Source of the DNA: Flavobacteriaceae bacterium | Lineage (GTDB): Bacteria > Bacteroidota > Bacteroidia > Flavobacteriales > Weeksellaceae | Direction of reading: 5' to 3' | NCBI GenBank assembly: GCA_031289875.1 | Contig: JAITOO010000070.1 | Span: 1-7,655 of the forward strand | DNA: 7,655 nucleotides | Shown: in pieces, positions 1-5,414 of the stretch | How positions within the stretch are numbered: position 1 is the first letter of the stretch | Layout of the letters: every line of letters begins with the position of its first letter | The notes under the pieces: model-generated | Database searches by the model: none | What the model saw: only the letters and a program-made list of their open reading frames with translations | What the model was told of the DNA's origin: nothing | Program-made: the position numbers and the translations under genes

Positions 1-10
1 AAAAAAATTC

Positions 11-1093
11 TTACATTTTCTCTTTCTTTCTCTTCTTTTTAATATCCTCGACATAATCCTTGATTTTTTGGTCGCTGGTGCGCGGGCAGACGAGCAGTGC
101 GTTGGGTGTGTCCACCACGATGTAGTCCTTCAATCCGTCCACGATGACGATTTTTTCTTGGTCGGTTCTGACAATCGTGTTAAATGTATTGTACACCTGA
201 ATCTGTTTGCCGTGAACCGCGTTTCCATCCTCGTTTTTATCAAAATTTTCGTACAGCGCCCCCCAAGTTCCCAAGTCGCTCCAACCGAAAGAAGACGGAA
301 TCACCCACACATTGTCTGATTTTTCCAAAATTCCGTAGTCAATAGAAATTTTTTCAAGTTGAGGATAGATTTTCGAAACTTCTTCTTCCTCTTTTTCGGA
401 ATTATATACCTCTAATGATTTGAAAATTCGATACATTTCAGGCAGAAATTTTTGGAAAGAATTTAAAATTGAAACTGCCGACCAAATGAAAATTCCCGAA
501 TTCCACAAGTAATTTCCCGATTGAAGGAAAGTTTTTGCCGTCTGCAAATCGGGTTTTTCTCTAAAACAGTTCACTTTTCGCAGGTCTGTCTGCCGAGTCT
601 TGTCGTATTCGATGTAGCCGTAACCCGTGTCGGGGCGGGAAGGCTCAATGCCCAAAGTGATGAGCATACTGTCTTTTGAAACTTTTTCCAGCGCAAGCGA
701 AACGTCTTCTGCAAAAGCTGCTTCATCAATTATCAAATGGTCGGAAGGCGCAATCACAAGACAAGCATCGGGATTGAGGCGGTAAATTTTTTCCGCCATG
801 TATATATTACAAGCTGCGGTATTCATCATCATCGGTTCGCCAACCACTTGATTTTTCGCTATTTGAGGCAGCTGTTCTAAGGTCAAATCCACATATTCCC
901 GATGGGTAATCACATATATATTTTCTTTGGGAACGACACGGCTCAGCCGCTCGAAAGTCTGCTGTATCAGCGTTTTGCCCGTCCCCAAAATATCAATGAA
1001 CTGTTTGGGGAAATTGGAGGTACTCATAGGCCAGAAACGGCTTCCTACGCCGCCTGCCATTATTACACAATAATTGTTTTTATTCTTTATCAT
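11..1093 (-). CDS. manC: Mannose-1-phosphate guanylyltransferase (GDP-mannose pyrophosphorylase)
   Basis: Cytoplasmic enzyme that makes GDP-mannose from mannose-1-phosphate and GTP, feeding GDP-mannose/GDP-fucose into surface glycans. The 360-residue protein carries the nucleotidyltransferase signature near the N-terminus (AGGVGSRFWPMS, residues 13-24, then PKQF 29-32), PSDH at 116-119, TGYGYIE at 156-162, FREKP at 177-181, WNSGIF at about 197-202 and FGWSDLGTW at 269-277. It stops after the nucleotidyltransferase and short C-terminal region, so it lacks the cupin phosphomannose-isomerase domain of about 470-residue bifunctional enzymes. I chose the ATG at 1091-1093 because family proteins begin just before the Gly-rich loop; an ATG at 1115-1117 would add eight unlikely residues. 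The start overlaps the end of the upstream SprT-like gene by 14 bases, suggesting translational coupling. The family is certain; preference for mannose over a related sugar phosphate is inferred from the motifs. Confidence 0.93.
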   Translation of the reverse strand: MIKNKNNYCVIMAGGVGSRFWPMSTSNFPKQFIDILGTGKTLIQQTFERLSRVVPKENIYVITHREYVDLTLEQLPQIAKNQVVGEPMMMNTAACNIYMAEKIYRLNPDACLVIAPSDHLIIDEAAFAEDVSLALEKVSKDSMLITLGIEPSRPDTGYGYIEYDKTRQTDLRKVNCFREKPDLQTAKTFLQSGNYLWNSGIFIWSAVSILNSFQKFLPEMYRIFKSLEVYNSEKEEEEVSKIYPQLEKISIDYGILEKSDNVWVIPSSFGWSDLGTWGALYENFDKNEDGNAVHGKQIQVYNTFNTIVRTDQEKIVIVDGLKDYIVVDTPNALLVCPRTSDQKIKDYVEDIKKKRKKEKM

Positions 1094-1682
1094 CTTTAAC
1101 TGCTTGCACAGGTGCACTTCCTGTTATTAGATATCGTTTGTTGGTTTTATTTTCAAGGCAAAGATAACGAGTTTTCTGCTTTTCCAATCTATAATAAATT
1201 TTTCCTTTGAAAAGGAAAGGCTGTTTGTACTCCAAATCTTTCACAAATATAACGTTATCATTTTCTTTCCGCAAAAAATATTCCGACAAACTTCGGTCTG
1301 CATAGAAATTCGCTTTCGGATTTCGAGCGTATTTCAGCAGGAGTTTCCGCAAGTCTTCTTCATAAACGTCCAGACTTTTCAAAATCATGTCGGAAAAGAT
1401 TTTTTTCCATTCCTGCCCGTGCGGGAGAATTTCCCTCGAATGCAAATCGTAAGCAGCAAGATGTGCAATTTCATGAGTTAAAGTCAAGAAACATAGAGAT
1501 TTGGACATTCCTGCATTGACAGTGATTTTGTGCGGCTGACCGCGCAGAGGAAGGCGGTAATCGCCGAGTTTGGTTTCTCTCGGATTTTTGATGGTCAAAT
1601 AGAACCAATACGGACTCAACCATTTCTCTATGAATAAAATGCCTTTTTCAGGAACGTACGGCAGCAATTTTGAATAATCCAT
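1080..1682 (-). CDS. SprT-like zinc metalloprotease domain protein
   Basis: A 200-residue protein with the zincin motif HEIAH (His70, Glu71, His74) followed by HGQEW with His88, which fits the third zinc ligand of the SprT/Spartan-like fold (HExxH plus a downstream HGxxW/F). The segment before it, with DYRLPLRG and ITVNAG, resembles the short beta-strand region that precedes the active-site helix in this family. The C-terminal part (about 140-195) is rich in Lys, Tyr and Arg and has a single Cys, so no CxxC zinc ribbon is visible. No signal peptide or membrane segment is seen, so it is probably cytoplasmic. SprT-like proteins in eukaryotes cut DNA-protein crosslinks; the substrate of bacterial members is poorly known and I assign none. 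It is first in a two-gene unit with manC, whose start lies inside its last codons. A good -7 box sits about 20 bases upstream. Confidence 0.85.
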   Translation of the reverse strand: MDYSKLLPYVPEKGILFIEKWLSPYWFYLTIKNPRETKLGDYRLPLRGQPHKITVNAGMSKSLCFLTLTHEIAHLAAYDLHSREILPHGQEWKKIFSDMILKSLDVYEEDLRKLLLKYARNPKANFYADRSLSEYFLRKENDNVIFVKDLEYKQPFLFKGKIYYRLEKQKTRYLCLENKTNKRYLITGSAPVQAVKDDKE

Positions 1683-1701
1683 TCCGATAGAAAAATTTTT
1701 G

Positions 1702-1709
1702 CAAAAGTA
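1702..1709 (-). promoter_or_regulatory. Bacteroidota-type -7 box for the sprT-like/manC unit
   Basis: On the minus strand this reads TACTTTTG, a full match to the Bacteroidota TAnnTTTG element. Transcription would start near 1696-1698, giving a leader of about 15 bases before the ATG at 1680-1682. No convincing -33 TTTG is found at the usual 19-21 base spacing, so the call rests on the -7 box and its position. Confidence 0.5.
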
Positions 1710-1837
1710 CGCGTTTTTTTGTATATTTTCATCGCCTTAATATGAGGCAAGTACATAGGCAAATTATATCATCTCCGGCTATTGTTTTTTGAAAAAACAT
1801 TGAATATCTTTCAAAACATATCAAAAACGGCACATTT

Positions 1838-1865
1838 TTTGTACTAAAATTAGTTTAGATATTTC
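1838..1865 (+). promoter_or_regulatory. Weak candidate promoter of tmRNA
   Basis: A TTTG at 1838-1841 and a degenerate -7-like GATATTTC at 1858-1865 (A and TTT match TAnnTTTG) lie just before the tmRNA 5' end at 1871. The -7 element is about five bases from the expected start, which fits, but the spacer of 16 is shorter than the usual 19-21. A promoter must be here; these exact boxes are uncertain. Confidence 0.25.
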
Positions 1866-1870
1866 ACATA

Positions 1871-2265
1871 GGGGCTGACCGGTTTTGACAGCAAGACCAA
1901 TGGATAGGTAAGCATACCGAGCCACGCAGTATGATCTCGTAAAACTTGTATTGCAAACCATAACTGGCAACGAAGAATACGCTTTAGCAGCCTAATCGAC
2001 TGAATTACAGTAAGTCTTGGTATTTCCGCACAAGGTGTGGAGGCTAAATGTCTCTCAAAAGCTACGTTCCACAGCGTTTGGTACAGAGGCACAGGAAAGT
2101 GGAAATAGAACAGAAAGCGCATTGATTTTTGTTTGAATTTTTAGATGCTAAGCCGCAGATAGAGTGTGAGTTCTCGGTCTTCGGACGAAAATTAAAAACT
2201 TACTAAGTATGTAGAAAGTTTATGTATTGCTTGTTTGGACGAGAGTTCGAATCTCTCCAGCTCCA
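1871..2265 (+). ncRNA. ssrA: Transfer-messenger RNA (tmRNA, one-piece)
   Basis: The tmRNA rescues ribosomes stalled on mRNAs lacking stop codons, acting first as an alanyl-tRNA mimic and then as template for a degradation tag, together with SmpB. The ends pair as an acceptor stem: GGGGCTG at 1871-1877 with CAGCTCC at 2258-2264 (seven pairs, one G-U). The 5' domain continues with the conserved ACCGGTTTTGACAGC. The T-arm is GAGAG (2241-2245), loop TTCGAAT (2246-2252), CTCTC (2253-2257). Position 2265 is the discriminator A; the following bases are CAAG, so the 3' CCA is not encoded and must be added after transcription. The tag frame lies at 1966-1995. Tag and ends occur in canonical 5'-to-3' order in one 395-base stretch, so this is not a permuted two-piece form. 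Open frames on either strand here are incidental. Confidence 0.96.
1966..1995 (+). other. tmRNA proteolysis-tag reading frame (GNEEYALAA)
   Basis: From the Gly resume codon GGC at 1966 the frame reads G-N-E-E-Y-A-L-A-A and then TAA (1993-1995). The hydrophobic ALAA end is the part recognised by ClpXP-type proteases, and YALAA endings with a Gly first codon are typical of Bacteroidota tags. The alanine charged on tmRNA is added before the Gly, so the full tag would be AGNEEYALAA. Confidence 0.9.
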
Positions 2266-2271
2266 CAAGTT

Positions 2272-2292
2272 TTATAAATCATTGATTTATAA
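2272..2292 (+). terminator. AT-rich hairpin just after tmRNA
   Basis: TTATAAATC (2272-2280), loop ATT and GATTTATAA (2284-2292) form a perfect nine-pair stem seven bases beyond the tmRNA 3' end. It could stop transcription or mark the 3' processing boundary. The stem is nearly all A-U and is not followed by a clean T-tract, so it is a weak terminator candidate. Confidence 0.35.
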
Positions 2293-2300
2293 TTATTTAT

Positions 2301-2332
2301 AAGTGAAGGGGTTTTATATCCTTTTTTCACTT
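2301..2332. repeat. Inverted repeat between tmRNA and transposase remnant
   Basis: AAGTGAA (2301-2307) and TTCACTT (2326-2332) are perfect inverted copies. In plus-strand RNA the following GGGG can wobble-pair with the T run at 2322-2325. It lies immediately beyond the stop codon of the transposase remnant (2335-2337), so it may be what is left of the element's terminal region, or a second terminator for tmRNA. The sequence alone does not decide between these. Confidence 0.4.
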
Positions 2333-2334
2333 CG

Positions 2335-2523
2335 TCAAGTGTTCATAACCATAAAAATATGACCACTTATGTTATACCCAAACTGTTTTTTGTATTCGAC
2401 AGCGGCAACCCTGAGTTTATCAAGCCGCTGTTCACCAAAGTAACGTCGGTTAAACTTGTAGCAAAATTCATTGAAATGTTTTGCAGGTATTCCGGCTTTA
2501 TCTTGTGGAGAATATACCGACAG
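2335..2523 (-). pseudogene. Remnant of IS1595/ISXO2-like transposase (C-terminal piece)
   Basis: The minus strand is open for 62 codons, between an in-frame TGA at 2524-2526 and a stop at 2335-2337. It contains HFNEFCYKFNRRYFGEQRLD, which resembles the C-terminal end of the ISXO2-like DDE transposase domain of the IS1595 family, where a KHLxxYLNEFCYRFNRR-type segment follows the last catalytic region. A preceding GIPAKH fits the expected xxxKH before it. There is no start codon, and no DDE residues or zinc ribbon upstream, because the SDR gene begins 50 bases away. This is therefore a truncated, dead fragment representing about the last fifth of a transposase. Its boundaries are the open frame, not element ends. 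The assignment rests on recognised motif similarity and has not been searched. Confidence 0.65.
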
Positions 2524-2576
2524 TCATTTTAATAAATTTGAAAATTAGTAAATTAGCAGATTAAAAATCTTTAAAA

Positions 2577-3371
2577 ATGCCGAAAACTATCGTAATTACA
2601 GGAACTTCGTCGGGTGTGGGGCTTGCTCTGGGAAATGAATTTCACCAAAAAGACTATTTGGTCTTCGGGCTGAGCCGCTCTGTGCCTCAAAACGCTCAAT
2701 TCAAGACTATTCCGACGGACATCACGCAAAAACAGGAAGTAAAAAATGCTTTTGCTCAAATTCTGAAAGAAACGGAAAGGATTGATTTACTGATAAATAA
2801 TGCAGGCAGAGGAATGGTCGGTGCAATAGAAGACGCTTCTCAGGAGGAAATTTTAGAGTTGTTTAACATAAATCTGGCGGCGGCTGTGAGCGTCATCTCT
2901 GAAACTCTGCCTGTTATGCGGAAACGAAACAAAGGGAAAATTATCAATATTTCTTCGATGGGAAGCATTATGGGGCTGCCTTTCAGGGGATTTTACTCGG
3001 CATCCAAATCGGCGCTGGACAAGGTTACGGAGGCGCTGCGACATGAATTGAAAGGCACGAACATTGAAGCCTGCACTGTAAATTTGGGCGACGTACAGAC
3101 AAATATTGCAGAAAACCGTATCAAAAGCAAGATTTCGCCGCCATATGCCGAGATTTTTGAAAAGGTCTATGGCGAGATGAACAGCGACGTAGATAAAGGC
3201 TTTGACCCGATAGAGTTAGCTCCTTTTTTGGAGAAATTGTTTCTGCAACAGGCAAAATGGAAACCGCATTATTATTTTGGCGCATCGACACAGAAACTTT
3301 CTCTTTTGGCAAAGGCTCTGCTGCCGCAAAAATGGTTTGAAAAAATCATTGAAAAATATTCGGGCATATAA
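2577..3371 (+). CDS. SDR family NAD(P)-dependent oxidoreductase
   Basis: A 264-residue classical short-chain dehydrogenase/reductase with a Rossmann fold. Visible motifs are the cofactor loop TGTSSGVG (residues 8-15), NNAG at 74-77, a likely catalytic Asn at 99 (FNIN), Ser127 in INISSMGS, and Tyr140/Lys144 in YSASK, so the whole Asn-Ser-Tyr-Lys set is present. SRS at 33-35 after the second strand, with a basic Arg34, suggests NADP(H). The length is usual for the family and no signal peptide is seen, so it is probably a cytosolic enzyme. The substrate cannot be read from sequence; the C-terminal stretch (about 185-264) is the substrate-specific part. The ATG at 2577 places the first strand directly before the cofactor loop. 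It is transcribed alone and convergently with dps, with a hairpin in between. Confidence 0.92.
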   Translation: MPKTIVITGTSSGVGLALGNEFHQKDYLVFGLSRSVPQNAQFKTIPTDITQKQEVKNAFAQILKETERIDLLINNAGRGMVGAIEDASQEEILELFNINLAAAVSVISETLPVMRKRNKGKIINISSMGSIMGLPFRGFYSASKSALDKVTEALRHELKGTNIEACTVNLGDVQTNIAENRIKSKISPPYAEIFEKVYGEMNSDVDKGFDPIELAPFLEKLFLQQAKWKPHYYFGASTQKLSLLAKALLPQKWFEKIIEKYSGI

Positions 3372-3399
3372 AAACAGACACTCTTTTGAATGTCTGTTT
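3372..3399. terminator. Shared hairpin terminator between SDR gene and dps
   Basis: AAACAGACA (3372-3380) pairs with TGTCTGTTT (3391-3399); inner TC/GA pairs leave a TTTT loop. It begins one base after the SDR stop codon. On the minus strand the stem runs into TTTTTATA, a good T-tract, so it should end dps transcripts. In plus direction only TTT-C-TA follows, so termination of the SDR gene is less sure. It is best read as a bidirectional terminator between convergent genes. Confidence 0.7.
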
Positions 3400-3445
3400 C
3401 TACAAATTTAAAAAATAAATGATATGAAAAACTTTCCTTATTTCT

Positions 3446-3946
3446 TTATTTGTCGGCAGCCGTTGAGCGGAGTTTCCACGCAATAGTTTCATGCTTTTCC
3501 AAAACTCCGGTCAGAAAGTCGTTAGTTCCCAGATCCTTATACTTGTCTGCAATAGGAATCAACTCATTTCTGATGATGCGTGCTAAAGTTTCGTGGTCGT
3601 TTTGCAAATCAACCAGCATGGCGTGTGCAGGAGTTTCTTGACCATCAGCTTCAAGCAAGTCGGCGTAGTCCAAAAATTGCTTCAGCGAACCGATAGCGTA
3701 ATGTCCTAATTTTCTTACTCTTTCGGCAACATTATCAATAATGTCTGCCAATTCGTTATATTGGTCTTCAAACAAGGCGTGAAGAGAATTGAATGCAAGT
3801 CCTTCTACGTTCCAATGGTATTTTCTCGTCTTGGTATATAAAACAAATTCGTTGGCTAACAGTTTGTTAAGATTGTCAGCTACGGCTTGTTTATTTTCTT
3901 CGCTGATTCCGATATTTGCTGCAATGTGTTCTACTTTTGTCGTCAT
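3446..3946 (-). CDS. dps: Dps family DNA-protecting ferritin-like protein
   Basis: A 166-residue Dps/miniferritin. Such proteins form twelve-subunit shells that oxidise Fe(II) with peroxide, store the iron and protect DNA in starvation or oxidative stress. The inter-subunit ferroxidase residues are visible: His44 in YHWNVEG, His56 in the helix starting FNSLHALFEDQYNELAD, and Asp71/Glu75 in DNVAERV. Their spacing matches E. coli His51, His63, Asp78 and Glu82. The N-terminal tail (about 1-20) has only two Lys and several acidic residues, so tail-mediated DNA binding as in E. coli is doubtful. The start at 3944-3946 gives the usual family length. It is monocistronic, converging on the SDR gene, with the hairpin at 3372-3399 beyond its stop. 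OxyR-type control is known for relatives but no operator is identified here. Confidence 0.96.
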   Translation of the reverse strand: MTTKVEHIAANIGISEENKQAVADNLNKLLANEFVLYTKTRKYHWNVEGLAFNSLHALFEDQYNELADIIDNVAERVRKLGHYAIGSLKQFLDYADLLEADGQETPAHAMLVDLQNDHETLARIIRNELIPIADKYKDLGTNDFLTGVLEKHETIAWKLRSTAADK

Positions 3947-3999
3947 ACTTATCTTGAATTTTTAGTTAAACCTTTTTATTCAGTTCTGCAAAATTCAAA

Positions 4000-4007
4000 C
4001 CAAAGTA
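4000..4007 (-). promoter_or_regulatory. Candidate -7 box of dps
   Basis: The minus strand reads TACTTTGG, matching TAnnTTTG at five of six fixed positions, about 54 bases upstream of the dps ATG. A T-run ending TTTG lies farther upstream, but only 11 bases from the box instead of the usual 19-21. This is a weak candidate. Confidence 0.3.
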
Positions 4008-4057
4008 TAAATTTCCTTCAAAAAATCATTTAATATTGATATAAAGAAAATCAATAA

Positions 4058-4088
4058 GAAACGACTTTTCGTGATGAAAAGCCGTTTC
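4058..4088 (-). terminator. Hairpin terminator of the outer-membrane protein gene
   Basis: GAAACG-A-CTTTTC (4058-4070), loop GTGAT, and GAAAAG-C-CGTTTC (4076-4088). In minus-strand RNA the one mismatch becomes a G-U wobble, giving a continuous 13-pair stem, while plus-strand RNA has an A-C mismatch. It lies 22 bases past the stop codon at 4111-4113. The trailing sequence TTATTG is only moderately T-rich. Confidence 0.6.
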
Positions 4089-4110
4089 CTGATTGTAAAA
4101 AGACTAAGAT

Positions 4111-4902
4111 TTAGAATATGGTCGCTGCTACTTGAGCTCTAACTCCGTCCAAAGACGGATTCCACGACAAAGTCGCAGATACGGGAAGCGTGTAAGCCTC
4201 GCTCAAACGCAATCCTTTGGAAACGGTGAATCCGACATTGGTGAAATCGAAATCGTTTTTTCCATTTCCATACATGTGGGATTCTCCTGCCAAACCAAGC
4301 CCCATACCGCAGAACAAGCCCAAATTGATAGCTTTTCCGCTGATAACAGGGTAGCTCAATTCTACATAGGTTGACCAGCGTTGTTTGTACTTGAACTCGC
4401 CATTGTCTTTCACTCCATCAACATACCTGTCGTTTCCGTAAAAGGCCGGAGAAACAAAGATTTTCAACGGAGTTTGTTCAGAAATCACGTAGCTTGCGCG
4501 GATTTCCAGTCTGTGTCCGGTAGTTTCCTGTTTGTAGTTCCATGTACGGGCAATGCTTCCTTCGCCGTTGAAAAGGTCAGGGGTCAATACGTCCCAGAAA
4601 CCGACAGAGAAACCTCCTACGGCATAGTTCAGATAGTAGTTGATTTCCCGATACTGATAACCTGTTTCATCGTCTGTGAAAGCCATAGCTCCGACTGCGC
4701 CGAGTTTCAAATGTTGGGCTTGGTCTAAAGCGATGTTTACATCACCTACTACGACAGGCGTTTCAGAAGCCGGAAGACCTCTAAAAAGCTGATTGCTTTG
4801 CAGACCGGCGGAGAATCCTAATCTGCCTGCATCATCTGATTGCGCATACAAAGATGCGCTCGAAAGGCAGAGCGCTGCCATTAAAGTAAATACTCTTTTC
4901 AT
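4111..4902 (-). CDS. Secreted, probably outer-membrane beta-barrel protein
   Basis: A 263-residue protein of unknown function. The N-terminus is a clear type I signal peptide: MKR, a hydrophobic core (VFTLMAALCLSSASL) and a probable cut after YA, before QSDD. The mature part is rich in Gly, aromatic residues and alternating polar/hydrophobic stretches ending in turns, and the last residue is Phe, as in many outer-membrane barrels. The early SNQLFRGLPASETPVVVGDV faintly recalls the TorF/Gcw_chp group of putative porins (S-x-Y-x-F-R-G), but this is only a resemblance. I chose the ATG at 4900-4902 because it starts directly at the signal peptide; the frame stays open 61 codons further upstream, but that stretch is AT-rich, Asn/Lys/Ile-heavy and holds promoter-like and hairpin signals. 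It is divergent from dnaK and has its own terminator. Confidence 0.75.
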   Translation of the reverse strand: MKRVFTLMAALCLSSASLYAQSDDAGRLGFSAGLQSNQLFRGLPASETPVVVGDVNIALDQAQHLKLGAVGAMAFTDDETGYQYREINYYLNYAVGGFSVGFWDVLTPDLFNGEGSIARTWNYKQETTGHRLEIRASYVISEQTPLKIFVSPAFYGNDRYVDGVKDNGEFKYKQRWSTYVELSYPVISGKAINLGLFCGMGLGLAGESHMYGNGKNDFDFTNVGFTVSKGLRLSEAYTLPVSATLSWNPSLDGVRAQVAATIF

Positions 4903-4954
4903 ATGAATATAAAATTTAAATGTTATTTTTGAATTTGCTTTTTTGTGATTTTGC

Positions 4955-5027
4955 ATCCTAATATTTTTAATTTTATTCGGCATTTTGCCAAAATAATAAT
5001 TTATACTTACAGTACAAGTATTAGGAT
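4955..5027 (-). promoter_or_regulatory. Possible structured 5' leader of the outer-membrane protein mRNA
   Basis: ATCCTAATA (4955-4963) and TATTAGGAT (5019-5027) are perfect nine-base inverted copies that would close a 73-base RNA domain. Inside is a small hairpin, GGCA-TTT-TGCC (4979-4989). An alternative stem, ATACTT (5003-5008) with AAGTAT (5016-5021), shares bases 5019-5021 with the outer stem, so the two cannot form fully together. The domain ends 53 bases upstream of the ATG. I recognise no known riboswitch class. Confidence 0.4.
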
Positions 5028-5042
5028 TTTTGTTAGTCGCAG

Positions 5043-5050
5043 CGAAAGTA
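5043..5050 (-). promoter_or_regulatory. Candidate -7 box of the outer-membrane protein gene
   Basis: The minus strand reads TACTTTCG, five of six fixed bases of TAnnTTTG, preceded by TTTG. It predicts a start near 5036-5038 and a leader of about 135 bases that contains the whole inverted-repeat domain at 4955-5027. A canonical -33 box is not evident; a TTTA lies 16 bases upstream. Confidence 0.4.
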
Positions 5051-5083
5051 CAAATTTGAATTAATATAAACCTAATTTTCGCC

Positions 5084-5101
5084 ATATGATTTATATCATA
5101 T
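5084..5101. repeat. Inverted repeat, possible operator
   Basis: ATATGAT (5084-5090), spacer TTAT, ATCATAT (5095-5101): a perfect seven-base dyad. Its centre lies about 55 bases upstream of the start predicted from the -7 box at 5043-5050, a place typical for an activator site. It is AT-rich, so chance is possible. Confidence 0.35.
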
Positions 5102-5189
5102 TGGGAAATTATTTGTAGATTTTCAATGTATTGTGCTTTCTCAAAAGCAGTAACAGAAAACCCGAAGCGAAAAAAAAACGATTATTTTT

Positions 5190-5197
5190 CAAAGATA
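5190..5197 (-). promoter_or_regulatory. Isolated TAnnTTTG box on the minus strand
   Basis: The minus strand reads TATCTTTG, a full match to the Bacteroidota -7 element. No -33 TTTG is present at 19-21 bases. If used, it would start an RNA near 5184 with a leader of about 280 bases for the outer-membrane gene, or a small untranslated RNA. Confidence 0.25.
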
Positions 5198-5323
5198 CTT
5201 CTATTTTAATACAGCCGTTTCTTTTCAAAGTGTACCGAACCAATAATTTTCCTATCCGCAAATTTCCGTCTTAAATATCTTCCGCTTTCCGCCATTCTGT
5301 CATATTTTTCTCAAAATAATCTG

Positions 5324-5347
5324 ACAAGTTTCAGACAAAAAACTTGT
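5324..5347. repeat. Inverted repeat overlapping the dnaK promoter
   Basis: ACAAGTTT (5324-5331) and AAACTTGT (5340-5347) are perfect eight-base inverted copies separated by eight bases. The last base is the first base of the -24 element of the sigma-54-like promoter, so a protein bound here would touch or block the polymerase. A dyad of this size and spacing fits a dimeric regulator. Confidence 0.4.
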
Positions 5348-5362
5348 GGCACAGTCATTGAA
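5347..5362 (+). promoter_or_regulatory. Sigma-54-like (-24/-12) promoter of dnaK
   Basis: TGGCACA (5347-5353), four bases, then TTGAA (5358-5362). Against the RpoN consensus TGGCACR-N4-TTGCW, 11 of 12 fixed positions match with exact spacing; only the C of the -12 GC is replaced by A. The predicted start is near 5373, leaving a leader of about 42 bases before the dnaK ATG at 5415. The position and spacing support real use, but the changed base is in the important -12 dinucleotide, so this remains an inference. Confidence 0.5.
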
Positions 5363-5414
5363 AAGAGTTAGTCATTAATCAAAAAATACAATAACAAAAA
5401 TATTTTTCAACAAT

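Larger units (their letters stand above)
4903..5414. other. Gene-free divergent regulatory region
   Basis: The 512 bases between the outer-membrane gene (minus) and dnaK (plus) contain no credible coding sequence. The half near the membrane gene holds a hairpin-forming leader (4955-5027), a -7-like box (5043-5050) and an inverted repeat (5084-5101). The half near dnaK holds an inverted repeat (5324-5347) and a sigma-54-like promoter (5347-5362). Between about 5102 and 5320 I see only AT-rich sequence with one isolated minus-strand -7-like box (5190-5197). Confidence 0.7.

Noticed and set aside
1094..1117. Upstream ATG for manC
   Set aside because: It adds eight residues not expected before the nucleotide-binding loop and increases overlap with the upstream gene to 38 bases.
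1850..2122. 90-codon minus-strand open frame
   Set aside because: It lies almost wholly within the tmRNA, antisense to it, and its translation has no recognisable domain.
2577..3371. Minus-strand open frames inside the SDR gene
   Set aside because: They are shadows of a gene with a complete catalytic set.
4903..5085. 61-codon N-terminal extension of the outer-membrane protein
   Set aside because: The frame is open but AT-rich, encodes a low-complexity Asn/Lys/Ile stretch before an excellent signal peptide, and overlaps hairpins and a promoter-like box.
5401..5408. TATTTTTC as a -7 box for dnaK
   Set aside because: It would start transcription at or beside the ATG, leaving no leader, and has no -33 partner.
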